This document shows positions 41,711 to 51,761 of a DNA stretch of 64,000 nucleotides, piece after piece (the first letter of the stretch is position 1; the number at the start of each line of letters is the position of its first letter). Under the pieces are notes generated by a model that saw only the letters and a list, made by a program, of their open reading frames with translations, had not been told where the DNA came from and made no database searches. Position numbers and translations under genes: made by a program. Origin of the DNA: Nostoc sp. FACHB-110 (GTDB taxonomy: Bacteria; Cyanobacteriota; Cyanobacteriia; Cyanobacteriales; Nostocaceae); the NCBI RefSeq assembly GCF_014697425.1, contig NZ_JACJRU010000028.1, positions 38,854 through 102,853 on the forward strand, written 5' to 3'.

Positions 41711-42647
41711 TACGAAATTTTATTAAAACTGCGATTAAAATAAATAAGACTGCTATATTCTCCTTAAGTGAGTTATATGGGTAACTCGATTAAATAGAAA
41801 TTTCAGCTAAAGTAGATAGAAAAATAATCAAGGCATTTTGCTCAACAGTCTTGACTGACGAAATTTAAATACAGCAAAACTAGTGCAATGAGTAATTAAG
41901 TTTCTCTGCAATCATTTTGCAGAGCCTAGCAGTATTGCCAAAATATTTACTTAGTAAAATACAGGTAAACAACATTAATGATACTCAAAGTAGTTAATTT
42001 TTGCTAACGCAAAATTTCTGACAGTCAAGATGGTAATCAAAAACTGTCTCCATCACGGTGGGTGTCAGATATAAGTGTATGATGCGATCGCCAACCACGA
42101 TCAAGCAGAACTCGTTATTTGGGTTGCTGACTTGCCATTCATCAGCTCGTTAGTTAGATTAATGAGCGCGTGTGGATATCCAGTGGAGGGAATTTGCCTT
42201 GTAGATGTGGTGTTTTTGACAATATGTTGAGTCAGACTAAGCTTTATTAGGACTAATGTACCAAAATTGTCTGTTCAGGCTTGGGTAAGGGCGACGAGGT
42301 TGGGCAAGTTGTAAACAATTATATACTTGTACCTACGTATGCTTGTAACCTGACCGGAAAATTGTGCATATTTGTTGCATTTTTTGATGTTTTTGCTCGA
42401 GAAGTCCCAGAGGCTGTAACATCGCCAGTATGGTGAGGGGCAAAGTACCTAGTCAACCGCCTTGGCTGACAACTACGGAATATTTCTTGTATCCTTGTAC
42501 TTCAATTAGCGATCGCGCTAATTACCAAGATGCCTAGTCATCATAAAATTGCCATCAGGCATCTGAACGGCAGTTGATTCGGTTAATTTTGATAAGCGTA
42601 AATTTCTCACACAAGTTAAAATCCAGTTCTAGCTAAGGTAACTCAAA
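41711..42647. other. Long divergent region with hairpins, likely long leader
   Basis: This 937-base gap has no acceptable gene. It includes a hairpin CTCTGCAA/TTGCAGAG at about 41903-41924, two HIP1-like sites, and a stem AGATGCC/GGCATCT at 42528-42563 that lies 85 bases before the downstream start. The latter part may be a structured 5' untranslated region. Confidence 0.45.
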
Positions 42648-45600
42648 GTGACTTCCCGCGCTGATGAAATTCAAAAACTGATCGCAGACATTGATAACTT
42701 ACTAACTAATGGTAAGCGACTGCCCAAGCTGCTGTCTGGCCCAGTGCCAGAAGCTAGAGAAGTTTTAGAAAGAGTTCGCAATTTACTCCTGAAGTTAAGA
42801 GAAACTGAGGAGTCACAGAGTCCTATTCCTCAGCCGACTGGACAAATCCCAACATCTCCTTTATTGGCGAAATACGCAGAACAGGTTAATAATCAGTCTG
42901 CTGCGCCCCAAAACCCAGCCAAACAGATAGACAATGAGGGTATTGGCAACCAACTCAAAAGTGAACTAGCGATCCTCATCCAGCCACTACAGGCAGAATT
43001 AACCGCATTATTGCAAGAACGCTCAACCCTGATGCAGGAAATTAGGCAGTTGGAGCAGAAGCGACTGCAAAATTACTCCATAAGTCAGCAGTTGGCCAAT
43101 CAAGAACAGATTATTGGTGAATTTCTGCAAGTTTTAATGAGTCGTCTTGTCCCCACTGTCACCCCACATATTCAAGAAATTACGCCTGGTGTTGCTGCTA
43201 GCAGTACAGTTCATTACAGTAGCCCAGAAATCACATCTGCTGCCACACCACCTTTATTAGAATCATCACAGGTAGAACGTTTAAATCAGTTTACGAGAGA
43301 ATTAGATCAGCGTTTGCTGTCTCTTGATGGCACGGTGAATTTTGTCTTTGAGGCACTACAACGCAATATTAATACTTATCACGAATCCTTGTCTCAAGCA
43401 CTGGCAAAAATGCACAGTACGGGATTGCAAGGTGAACAGTTGATGGTGAGCTTGCTGAACAATTTGACCCAGCATTTACAACAACAAACGGCTAGTATTC
43501 AGTCTGATGTTGCTGGAGTCAAAGAAACAGGACGGCGATCGCCATTCCCAACCAAAGATGATCCTGCTACTCTAGAATCGACCAAACCAGTAAATAAAAC
43601 TGCTGAGGTAGTTAAACCATCAATAGAAACGCCACAGTCAGAAGTAGAATTTGCACCTGTAGTTAATTCAGCAGAGGAATTAGCGACAACTGACCTTGAT
43701 GCAGTACTATTCGAGCTAACTGGTAATCTCCCCCAACAAAGTAATATTGCTGCTACCCCAATTGAATTAGAATTTGCAGATTTGGGTTTAGGTGTTGGCG
43801 ACTGGGAAAATGTAGAGCATTCACCATCTCCATCATTGTTACAAAACAGTGAATCGTTAGTTGCTAGTAACTTAAATGAGTCTCTACCCCCACCTTTAGA
43901 ATTCCTGCAAAATTCAGAATTAACTGATGAGGTAGATCAACTTTACGCCAGTTTATTCAGCATCACTCCTGTGGCAGAACCGAATGCTGATGTTACCCCC
44001 AAAGAACCAACACAAGATTTTCCCTCTTTCAATTTCAGTGATAGTTCTTCTGCTCTCCATTTTGTAGAAGAACAACCAGAAACTTCACCCCCAATTGATA
44101 GCACTGATGACCTCCACTCCACTCCGCAAGATAGTCAGCTATTAACACCAGCCAACCCAGAAGAATTATCAACTAACGAACCCATACCTCAAGTAGATAC
44201 TGGAGGATTACCAGATTCTATTTTCACTCAATCTGATGCAGGTTTATTAGAAATCGGCAACCTTCAGCCACAGCAAACATCTAGTAATTCTGCCCAGTTT
44301 TCAGATTTATCGTCAGATTTTCAACAAGAATTGTTTTTTGAGGAAGAGTCTGTAGAACCAGCCACTACCTTGAGTTATTCTCGTTATCAGACAAACGATA
44401 TCTCAGTACAACCATCTCATGATGATACAATTGCTTCCCTCAGTGAGCTTTTTGCACAGGTAAGTAGTGAAGAGCAATTATGGCCTGGTTTGTCTCCCTC
44501 AGAAGTATTAACTACGACTGATGACTCAAGCAAAATTGTGACTGAAGTACCAGAGTCTGCCAAGGATACTTATATCCCCGCTTTGCCTCAAGAAAATTTG
44601 CTCTCGTCGGAAATAATTCAGTCAGCCGATGTGCCAAATATTTCTTTAAATGAAGAACAGTTGCAGCAATTAAATCAAGATTTAGCCAATTTTGATGAGT
44701 TGCTCAACTATCAGCCACCACTTGACCCTGATTTATACAATTTAGAAGATAGCCAAGAACCGCAAAATTTAACTGTTCCGCATCCTCAAACAATTGACCA
44801 CGCGCCCAATGTAGCTTTTTCTCGTCCAGCAATACCACCAGTTGCACCAATATCATCACCACAAACTGATGTTGATTTAAACTTTAGCCCCACTAACGAA
44901 AAAAAAAAGGAAGTTACAAACACTGGCTCTGGTTCAGAAAATTTAGTAGAAGTTCCAGTCGATGTGCATAATTCCGTTTGGTATTTGGGAATTGATTTAG
45001 GCACAACTGGGATTTCTGCGGCTTTATTAAATCGTTCCAATTTAGTTGTCTATCCCATATATTGGTCAGCCGAAAATATTCCGGGAGTGACTTCTTTTCA
45101 ACAGTCATTTCGCTTACCTGCGGAAGTTTATTTACCCACGACTTCTGCAAATTCGCCGCAAAAAAGTAGTCAATGTTCGGCACAGTTAAAACCCTATTTA
45201 CAGGTAGCCATTCCCTACAAAAGTGAACAAAAAAAATGGGAACCTGTGCTGCAATTTAATGAACTGTCAGCAGGGCCATTAATTTGGGTAGTGCGATCGC
45301 TCTCTAAGCTACTTTTAACGATAAAATCAGATCGGCATAGCACAACTCAAGGTTTAGTTGCTACCGCAGTGGGAATTGAGCGAGCAACTTTCCACACAAT
45401 TATTAATAAAATTGCTGGTGTAATTTGTACTTCCCCCTCTAGCTGGTCAGAACAATATCGCTTTAACGTCCGGGAAGCTTTATTAACAAGCAAAATTATC
45501 CAACATCCCCAGCAAGTATTTTTTATCGAAGAAGCGATCGCCAGTTTAATTAGTTTATTCGATAAAACTCACGGCAACATCATTCAAGTGAGCGATCGCG

Positions 45601-46805
45601 ACGGTTTGCAACCAGTTAAAACCACCGAACCTCTATTAGGCAACACTTTGGTCATGAATATTGGCGCAACTGCCACAGAGATGTCCTTAGTGGATATCCC
45701 CGAAAATCTGTTGCACTTGGCACATCATGACTTTATGCTGCATAGTTTTGCCTACGCCAGTAAAGGTATTGAACAAGATATTATTTGCCAATTATTAATT
45801 CCGCCTAAATACCGACAAACACGTACAAAAAACCCAGAAGATAGTTCAAATAATCCTAGTAACCCTTGGCATTGGCAACCTGCTTTTCCGGAAGTTAACA
45901 AAATGCAGTGGCAAAGTTTAGGCTTAGAAAATTTGGACTTACCCAGAGCCGGAGAACCAGATTTAGGTGTGCGAATTCGTTTGCAGCAGCACCTGGAAAG
46001 TTCTCTCTTAGGACAAGCTCTTTTAGAAGCAGCCCTAGCCTTGAAGTTAATTTTGCAACATCAAGATACTTTTACTCTAGCTTTGGCAGACCAACAATGG
46101 ATACTGCAACGGCGAGACTTAGAAAGCCAAGTATTCATTCCCTTTGTGCGCCGACTCAACCGCGAACTCAACAAATTACTAGTGGCGCGGGGTATTCCCA
46201 CAGAAGCAATTAATCAAGCAGTCCTTACTGGTGGAGTTGCATCATTAGGAGTTGTCCACCATTGGCTACGACAAAAACTCCCCAACGCCAAAATTATTCA
46301 AGACGCATATCTCGGTGACAATGGCGCACCCAATTGCAGCCGAGTAGCATTCGGCTTGGCAATGTTACCCCTGCATTCCCAAATTTTAGAAGAACCAAGG
46401 CAGCAGTACACTGATTATTTCTTGTTTACCGAATTACTGCGACTTTTACCAGAGCGTACCTTATCATTTCACGAAGTGCTACAGTTATTCGAGGAACGAG
46501 GAATTAATACCAGTATTTGCCAGCAAAGGTTATTAGCCTTCTTAGAAGGTGAATTACCACCTGGCTTAATACCTTCACCACCTGAGTCTACATGGTTAAC
46601 ACAACATTCCCATGACAATATAGATTACCAGGCGATCGCATCTACACCCCTCTTTGAAAAGCAAGGCAATCTTACCTACCGCCCCAACTCCCAACAATTA
46701 TTGGTGTTACGCCATTATTTAGAAGCCATCAAAGCCAGTACCCAACAATCATTAGAAGAACCATACATAGTTAACTTCGCTCAAGTCCAAACCTCCACGA
46801 TGTAA
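42648..46805 (+). CDS. Giant coiled-coil protein with C-terminal actin/Hsp70-fold ATPase
   Basis: The 1385-residue protein starts at GTG 42648 after TAAGGTAA. Residues 1-55 are helical; about 95-290 form coiled coils; 300-770 are an acidic, Ser/Thr/Pro/Gln-rich disordered stretch. From about 778 an ASKHA ATPase begins: phosphate-1 motif YLGIDLGTTGISAALL, phosphate-2 NIGATATEMSLVDI and adenosine motif AVLTGGVASLGVVHHWL. No substrate-binding Hsp70 tail is seen; a helical C-terminus follows. It seems restricted to cyanobacteria. A scaffold or cytoskeletal role is possible but unproven. Confidence 0.82.
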   Translation: MTSRADEIQKLIADIDNLLTNGKRLPKLLSGPVPEAREVLERVRNLLLKLRETEESQSPIPQPTGQIPTSPLLAKYAEQVNNQSAAPQNPAKQIDNEGIGNQLKSELAILIQPLQAELTALLQERSTLMQEIRQLEQKRLQNYSISQQLANQEQIIGEFLQVLMSRLVPTVTPHIQEITPGVAASSTVHYSSPEITSAATPPLLESSQVERLNQFTRELDQRLLSLDGTVNFVFEALQRNINTYHESLSQALAKMHSTGLQGEQLMVSLLNNLTQHLQQQTASIQSDVAGVKETGRRSPFPTKDDPATLESTKPVNKTAEVVKPSIETPQSEVEFAPVVNSAEELATTDLDAVLFELTGNLPQQSNIAATPIELEFADLGLGVGDWENVEHSPSPSLLQNSESLVASNLNESLPPPLEFLQNSELTDEVDQLYASLFSITPVAEPNADVTPKEPTQDFPSFNFSDSSSALHFVEEQPETSPPIDSTDDLHSTPQDSQLLTPANPEELSTNEPIPQVDTGGLPDSIFTQSDAGLLEIGNLQPQQTSSNSAQFSDLSSDFQQELFFEEESVEPATTLSYSRYQTNDISVQPSHDDTIASLSELFAQVSSEEQLWPGLSPSEVLTTTDDSSKIVTEVPESAKDTYIPALPQENLLSSEIIQSADVPNISLNEEQLQQLNQDLANFDELLNYQPPLDPDLYNLEDSQEPQNLTVPHPQTIDHAPNVAFSRPAIPPVAPISSPQTDVDLNFSPTNEKKKEVTNTGSGSENLVEVPVDVHNSVWYLGIDLGTTGISAALLNRSNLVVYPIYWSAENIPGVTSFQQSFRLPAEVYLPTTSANSPQKSSQCSAQLKPYLQVAIPYKSEQKKWEPVLQFNELSAGPLIWVVRSLSKLLLTIKSDRHSTTQGLVATAVGIERATFHTIINKIAGVICTSPSSWSEQYRFNVREALLTSKIIQHPQQVFFIEEAIASLISLFDKTHGNIIQVSDRDGLQPVKTTEPLLGNTLVMNIGATATEMSLVDIPENLLHLAHHDFMLHSFAYASKGIEQDIICQLLIPPKYRQTRTKNPEDSSNNPSNPWHWQPAFPEVNKMQWQSLGLENLDLPRAGEPDLGVRIRLQQHLESSLLGQALLEAALALKLILQHQDTFTLALADQQWILQRRDLESQVFIPFVRRLNRELNKLLVARGIPTEAINQAVLTGGVASLGVVHHWLRQKLPNAKIIQDAYLGDNGAPNCSRVAFGLAMLPLHSQILEEPRQQYTDYFLFTELLRLLPERTLSFHEVLQLFEERGINTSICQQRLLAFLEGELPPGLIPSPPESTWLTQHSHDNIDYQAIASTPLFEKQGNLTYRPNSQQLLVLRHYLEAIKASTQQSLEEPYIVNFAQVQTSTM

Positions 46806-46861
46806 TTCTTTGCGCCTCTGGTTACTGAGCGAAGCCGAAGTCTGCGCCTTTGCGTGAGGAC

Positions 46862-46895
46862 AAAAAAATCCCCTGGCTAAAACAGCCAAGGGATT
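46862..46895 (-). terminator. Rho-independent terminator of clpC
   Basis: Read on the minus strand, AATCCCTTGGCT and AGCCAGGGGATT form a 12-bp stem with a bulge, followed by seven T residues. Confidence 0.9.
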
Positions 46896-46917
46896 AATTC
46901 ACATTTAAAACTAAAGA

Positions 46918-49362
46918 TTAACGCGCATTAGCTAAAAGCAACTCTCGTGTATCTGACTTGCGAATTCTCACTTGACCATCATCATCTACATCAACAATAG
47001 CCGTATCACCATTGCCAATTTCACCAGATAACAACGCTTCAGCCAGAGAATCTTCTAACAAGCGCATAATTGCTCGGCGTAAAGGTCTTGCACCATAGCT
47101 GGGGTTATAACCTTCCCGTACCACCAAATCTTTAAATGCTTCAGTGACTTGCAAAATGATACCTTTTTCCGTCAAGCGATTAGCTACCTCACGCAGCATA
47201 ATCTCAGAAATTTCCTTGACTTCATCTCTGGTAAGTTGAGTGAAGACGATAATTTCATCAACCCGGTTGAGGAATTCAGGACGGAAGTAAGCTTTTAGTT
47301 CTTCGTTAACTAAATTGCGGATGCGGTGATAACTAGCTTCAGCTTGATTATCAAATTCAAAACCTAAACTACCACCACCTTTTTCAATTACCTTAGAACC
47401 AATGTTAGAAGTCAAAATAATCAAGGTATTCTTGAAATCAACTCTGCGACCTTTAGCATCAGTCAGCTGACCATCATCTAAGATTTGCAGCAGCATATTG
47501 AACACATCTGGGTGCGCTTTTTCAATTTCGTCAAATAGCAACACAGTGTATGGTTTGCGGCGCACTGCTTCTGTGAGTTGTCCGCCTTCGTCGTAGCCGA
47601 CATAACCAGGAGGCGAACCAATCAACTTAGATACAGTATGGCTTTCCATGAATTCAGACATATCTAACCGAATCATGGATTCTTCTGAACCAAAGAAGTA
47701 AGCTGCTAATGCTTTAGCTAATTCTGTTTTACCAACTCCTGTGGGGCCAGAGAAGATAAAGCTAGCAATTGGACGGTTGGGATTTTTTAACCCAACTCTG
47801 GCGCGACGAATAGCGCGGGATACAGAAGTAACCGCTTGTTCTTGACCAATTAAACGTTGATGCAGCGTATCTTCTAAGTGCAACAGCAACTCTGACTCAG
47901 ATTCCGTCAGTTTGTTAACTGGTACACCAGTCCAAGAAGCGACGATTTGAGCAATGTCTTCTTCGTCAACCACTGGAGTAGCAATACTTTGCTCTTGGTT
48001 AATTTGCGCTTCCAGTTCTAGTTCTTTGTCGCGCAGTTCACCTGCTTTGTCAAAGTCTTGAAGTCTGACGGCTTCATGTTTAGCTTTAGTCACGCTAACT
48101 AATTCACGCTTGAGTTCTTTATTCGCAGAACTTTGAGAATTCCGCAGACGGACGCGAGAACCAGCTTCGTCAATTAAGTCTATGGCTTTATCTGGTAAAA
48201 AGCGATCGCTAATATAACGATCTGATAATTGAGCCGCCGCTAACACAGCCGCATCCGAAATTTCTACTTTGTGATGCTGTTCATAAGCACCACGCAAGCC
48301 ATAGAGAATTTGAATAGTTTCTTCAACTGACGGTTCACCCACCAAAATTGGTTGGAAACGTCTTTCTAAAGCCGCATCACGTTCGATGTGCTTGCGGTAC
48401 TCATCCAGAGTTGTTGCACCAATGCACTGAAGTTCACCCCGTGCTAAGGCTGGTTTGAGGATATTGGCTGCATCTAAGCCGCCTTCTGTACCGCCAGCAC
48501 CCACAAGAGTATGAATTTCATCAATTACCAGGACGATATTACCGACTGAGCGGATTTCGTCCATGATTTTTTTCAGGCGTTCTTCAAAATCACCCCGGAA
48601 GCGTGTTCCAGCAACTAACAAGCCCATATCTAAGCTGATGACTTGTTTATTTAACAACAGTTCTGGAACATCTTGGTTAACAATACGTTGTGCTAGACCT
48701 TCTGCGATCGCAGTTTTCCCAACTCCTGGTTCGCCAATCAACACAGGATTATTTTTTGTCCGGCGACCCAGAATTTGAATAGCACGCTCAATTTCTTTTT
48801 CCCGACCAACTACAGGGTCTAACTTACCTTCTTGCGCTAACTTGCTGAGATTTCTGCCGAATTCTTCTAAAGTAAGTGCTTGTTGGTTGCGCCGTGGACT
48901 ATTACCAGCTACCGCACCTACATTAGCATCTTCACCTAAACGACGTAAAACAGCAGTCCGAATCAGTCTGAGGTCAACACCTAAATTTTGCAACACTTTC
49001 GCGGCGACACCTTCGCCAGCTTCAGTCAATCCCAAAAGTAAGTGTTCAGTGTTGATGTAGTTATGTCCTAAACTATGAGCTTCTTTAAACGATTGCTCGA
49101 AGAGGTTTTTTACTTTAGGAGTAAAAGGAATTTCTGGTGGTACAAAACCAGAACCTCTACCAATAATTTTTTCGACTTCCCGACGTGCTTCTTTGAGGGT
49201 AACGCCCAACTCACTCAGCACTTTGGCAGCAACTCCCGTTCCTTCTCCGATTAAACCCAGGAGAATTTGTTCAGTTCCTACGAAGTTGTGTCCCAGGCGA
49301 CGTGCTTCCTCCTGAGCTAGCATAATTACCTTAATGGCTTCGGAAGTGAAGTGTTCAAACAT
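46918..49362 (-). CDS. clpC: ClpC AAA+ protease chaperone
   Basis: The 814-residue HSP100 protein has two Clp_N repeats (residues 4-70 and 80-145), AAA module 1 with Walker A GEPGVGKT (210-217), a UVR/middle domain (about 420-465), and AAA module 2 with GPTGVGKTELAKALA and the sensor-2 region. The C-terminal ClpP-docking loop (an LGF-type tripeptide, SLGFEF region) is present. It unfolds substrates for ClpP and is essential in cyanobacteria. GGGAG lies 11 bases before the ATG. Length and motifs are normal. Confidence 0.97.
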   Translation of the reverse strand: MFEHFTSEAIKVIMLAQEEARRLGHNFVGTEQILLGLIGEGTGVAAKVLSELGVTLKEARREVEKIIGRGSGFVPPEIPFTPKVKNLFEQSFKEAHSLGHNYINTEHLLLGLTEAGEGVAAKVLQNLGVDLRLIRTAVLRRLGEDANVGAVAGNSPRRNQQALTLEEFGRNLSKLAQEGKLDPVVGREKEIERAIQILGRRTKNNPVLIGEPGVGKTAIAEGLAQRIVNQDVPELLLNKQVISLDMGLLVAGTRFRGDFEERLKKIMDEIRSVGNIVLVIDEIHTLVGAGGTEGGLDAANILKPALARGELQCIGATTLDEYRKHIERDAALERRFQPILVGEPSVEETIQILYGLRGAYEQHHKVEISDAAVLAAAQLSDRYISDRFLPDKAIDLIDEAGSRVRLRNSQSSANKELKRELVSVTKAKHEAVRLQDFDKAGELRDKELELEAQINQEQSIATPVVDEEDIAQIVASWTGVPVNKLTESESELLLHLEDTLHQRLIGQEQAVTSVSRAIRRARVGLKNPNRPIASFIFSGPTGVGKTELAKALAAYFFGSEESMIRLDMSEFMESHTVSKLIGSPPGYVGYDEGGQLTEAVRRKPYTVLLFDEIEKAHPDVFNMLLQILDDGQLTDAKGRRVDFKNTLIILTSNIGSKVIEKGGGSLGFEFDNQAEASYHRIRNLVNEELKAYFRPEFLNRVDEIIVFTQLTRDEVKEISEIMLREVANRLTEKGIILQVTEAFKDLVVREGYNPSYGARPLRRAIMRLLEDSLAEALLSGEIGNGDTAIVDVDDDGQVRIRKSDTRELLLANAR

Positions 49363-49594
49363 AGCGGGTTCTTGCTCCCTTGCTGCTTGGACTTGGGGGT
49401 GAGTAAATGTTCACCCTCAATAAAACTTTTTTGTATTTTCTTAAAGACAATGTATCTATATTTAATAGTGACTGACAGTGGTGAGAGCCGTAAGAGTTAA
49501 GGTGGGTTTGCCCTCATCTTTTATTATCAGGCCGTGAGAAGATTCCCAACTCTAGACTCAGAATGAATTAATAATCCGACTAAAGGTATAAACT

Positions 49595-49891
49595 ATGGCA
49601 GAACAGCACGGAAGTAAAGAACAACAACATCCGCTTTACAACCGCGATTTTCCCCTTATTAATATTTTACTCGCTCAAGAGCCAACAGACCATAACTTGG
49701 CAGAACTCGCTCGTTTGCGTATTCGCTATCAAGGCTTCCCAGGAGCGCGAGACATCAAACAAGCCTTAGATCAGGTTATGCAAAAATGGGGTTTAACAGA
49801 AGCCGAACTGTTTGCCAAAACCCAGCAAATTCATGACGTAGGTGGAATTTACAAAAGTCGTGGCAAAAAAGAAGAGCAGGACTGGAACTAG
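49595..49891 (+). CDS. DUF3288 family protein
   Basis: The 98-residue protein matches the cyanobacterial DUF3288 pattern: QHPLYNRDFPLINILLAQEP, NLAELARLRIRYQGFPGARD and KWGLTEAELFAKTQQIH. Function is unknown. It is divergent from clpC, sharing a 230-base upstream region. Confidence 0.88.
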   Translation: MAEQHGSKEQQHPLYNRDFPLINILLAQEPTDHNLAELARLRIRYQGFPGARDIKQALDQVMQKWGLTEAELFAKTQQIHDVGGIYKSRGKKEEQDWN

Positions 49892-50217
49892 TTTTATAGG
49901 ACTAATAAGCTGTTAAGCATCTAAGAAAGCCAATTAAGATCGCAGGGGGCAGGGGGCAGGGGAGAGGGTTTGCAGCTTTGATTACCATAAACAGTGCAAT
50001 TTAAATGAAGATTAGCTTATTTGATTTCTGAAATGTACGTAGGATGTGTTAGCGACAGCGTAACGTATCTACCGCAAAGTTTTCGGTACGTTACGGCTTA
50101 CGCCTAACACACCCTACACATACTGAGATTTTTTCAGAAATCAAATCGGATTCTTATAGATAGTCTGTTTATTTACGCCGACCTGTAGTATTTTTTCATA
50201 AATGATTAATCATTGCT
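49892..50217. other. Gap with GGGGCAG repeat and MITE
   Basis: A CGCAGGGGGCAGGGGGCAGG run at about 49940 (similar to 4781-4806) precedes the palindromic MITE at 50021-50158. No gene was found. Confidence 0.6.
50021..50158. mobile_element. Palindromic MITE with TTTGATTTCTGAA ends
   Basis: TTGATTTCTGAAA on the left is inverted on the right as TTTCAGAAATCAA, with the outer GGATTCTTATA continuing on the right side. Inside is a nested palindrome, GTAGGATGTGTTAGCG and CGCCTAACACACCCTAC, a repeat very common in cyanobacteria. Related ends occur at 57792 and 58071. Confidence 0.7.
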
Positions 50218-51396
50218 TTAATTTTGTATTTCTTCTACTGGCGTAAAAAATACTGTCGGCGCATCTGGTTTTAAAGCTACTAATTTACCTTCTTTAGTTA
50301 ATTTTAGTTTGTGTCCGTGCCACTCAATTGTTCCCCCAACAAAGCCACAACACCACATCATAAAGTGCAATAAATCCCACAACGGCATCAGCCAAAAATA
50401 TTTTTTGGTCACTATGTCCTGAAGTAAAATTGCCCCAACTACCCAACCCATAGCTAACCGCATTGTCCAAACTATGGCTAGGTTAATCCAAGCTAGTGTT
50501 GAACCTTGTGTAACTATTAAAAATAATAAGCTAGTAACTGTACCGTAGGTAAAAATTAGCCCTAGATAACCCCAAGGGCGAGAAACTCTAATACCCCGCG
50601 CCCAGCGAATCTGGCGTTGTAAAGAATTGACAATAGTGCTGTCGCCTAATACATGTTCAACTACATAATTAGATAAGATAACTTTGTAGCCTGCTTTAAC
50701 TGGGAAATTACCTAGTTGAAAATCATCTGCTAAATAATCGGCGATCGCTTCAAATCCACCAATTTTTTCTAATACTAATTTACGAATGACAATTGTGGAA
50801 CCAAAGGCAAATTTAATCCCTTCTATTTGATTACTAACTAGCACGCCTGGATGAAAATCTGTGGCTGTCCAAATTGCTTCTAAGGTTGTTACCCATCCTT
50901 GAACTAAGGAACGATATAAACAAGTGACAACTCCCACAGTCTCATCTTGCAATGGTTGAATAACTGTTGATAAATAATCTGATTTAACACGAATGTCACT
51001 ATCAGCAATGACTAAAATTTCGTGTTTAGCTTGAGTGAAGGCGTTGGCTAAATTGCTGACTTTAAGATTTGCTCCAATGAGGCGATCGCTCACTACTAGA
51101 TTAATATCTAAGTTGGGAAATTCTTGAATAATTGTTTCCACAATTTTGATAATGGGATCTTGGCGATCGCGTACAGCAAAAATGATCTGAAAATGGGGGT
51201 AATCTTGCTGGCAAAATGAAACAAGATTTTCGTAAGCATCGCTATCTAGCCCACACAATGGCTTTAAAATAGTTACAGGTGGATGAAACTCAAGATTATG
51301 TATTTGGGGCTGGCGTAAAAAAGCGATCGCGGCATAAATTCCATAACAGTAGAATACAACAGCTGACAAGCACAAGCACCACAGCAGCACGAGCAT
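50218..51396 (-). CDS. hpnI: Hopanoid glycosyltransferase HpnI (GT21-like)
   Basis: The 392-residue protein has an N-terminal TM, a GT-A domain with PVTILKPLCGLDSDAYENL, the Asp-x-Asp ADSDIRV, FAFGSTIVIRKLVL and the QRQIRWARG (QxxRW) motif, then three C-terminal TMs. It resembles ceramide glucosyltransferase. HpnI adds N-acetylglucosamine to bacteriohopanetetrol. ATG 51396 (MLVLLWCLC) has TGAGGAT six bases upstream and gives a normal N-terminus; an earlier ATG at 51462 adds 22 unlikely residues. hpnK and hpnJ lie 2.3 kb away on the same strand. Confidence 0.88.
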   Translation of the reverse strand: MLVLLWCLCLSAVVFYCYGIYAAIAFLRQPQIHNLEFHPPVTILKPLCGLDSDAYENLVSFCQQDYPHFQIIFAVRDRQDPIIKIVETIIQEFPNLDINLVVSDRLIGANLKVSNLANAFTQAKHEILVIADSDIRVKSDYLSTVIQPLQDETVGVVTCLYRSLVQGWVTTLEAIWTATDFHPGVLVSNQIEGIKFAFGSTIVIRKLVLEKIGGFEAIADYLADDFQLGNFPVKAGYKVILSNYVVEHVLGDSTIVNSLQRQIRWARGIRVSRPWGYLGLIFTYGTVTSLLFLIVTQGSTLAWINLAIVWTMRLAMGWVVGAILLQDIVTKKYFWLMPLWDLLHFMMWCCGFVGGTIEWHGHKLKLTKEGKLVALKPDAPTVFFTPVEEIQN

Positions 51397-51761
51397 ATTT
51401 ATCCTCAGTTGAAGCAAGCATGGTTCTCCATCCCAAAAACAATCTGCCTCTGCCAATTTCATTCAGCCTGGCTAGTAGCTGTACTGTTTTTAGGAGACTA
51501 ATTAAGTATTTTTGTCAAGTTAATTTGCTAAACCAGAGCCGTAAAAAATATAACTTTTTATACTAATAATATATAAGGCTTTTTTGTTTTATCTCTATAA
51601 GAATTTAGATTTTTTTTATGAAAAAACTATGACTTTGAGATGTCGAAGTTATGACTTTGGTAAGATAAGTGTCTGACTTGAGGGAGTGGGGAATAAATTT
51701 ATTATTAAATATTTCAGCTATCTCTAGGAAAGAAAACTTAATTAGTTGTTAAAAAATTGTT
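51397..51761. other. Divergent promoter region of hpnI and the ABC exporter
   Basis: The 365 bases are AT-rich, with paired short repeats (CTATGACTTTGAGATGTCGAAG and TTATGACTTTGG at about 51629 and 51650) that might be regulatory. No gene or hairpin was accepted. Confidence 0.4.

Noticed and set aside
42648..46805. DnaK or FtsA assignment for the giant protein
   Set aside because: Only the nucleotide-binding motifs are shared; the Hsp70 peptide-binding domain and FtsA 1C domain are absent.
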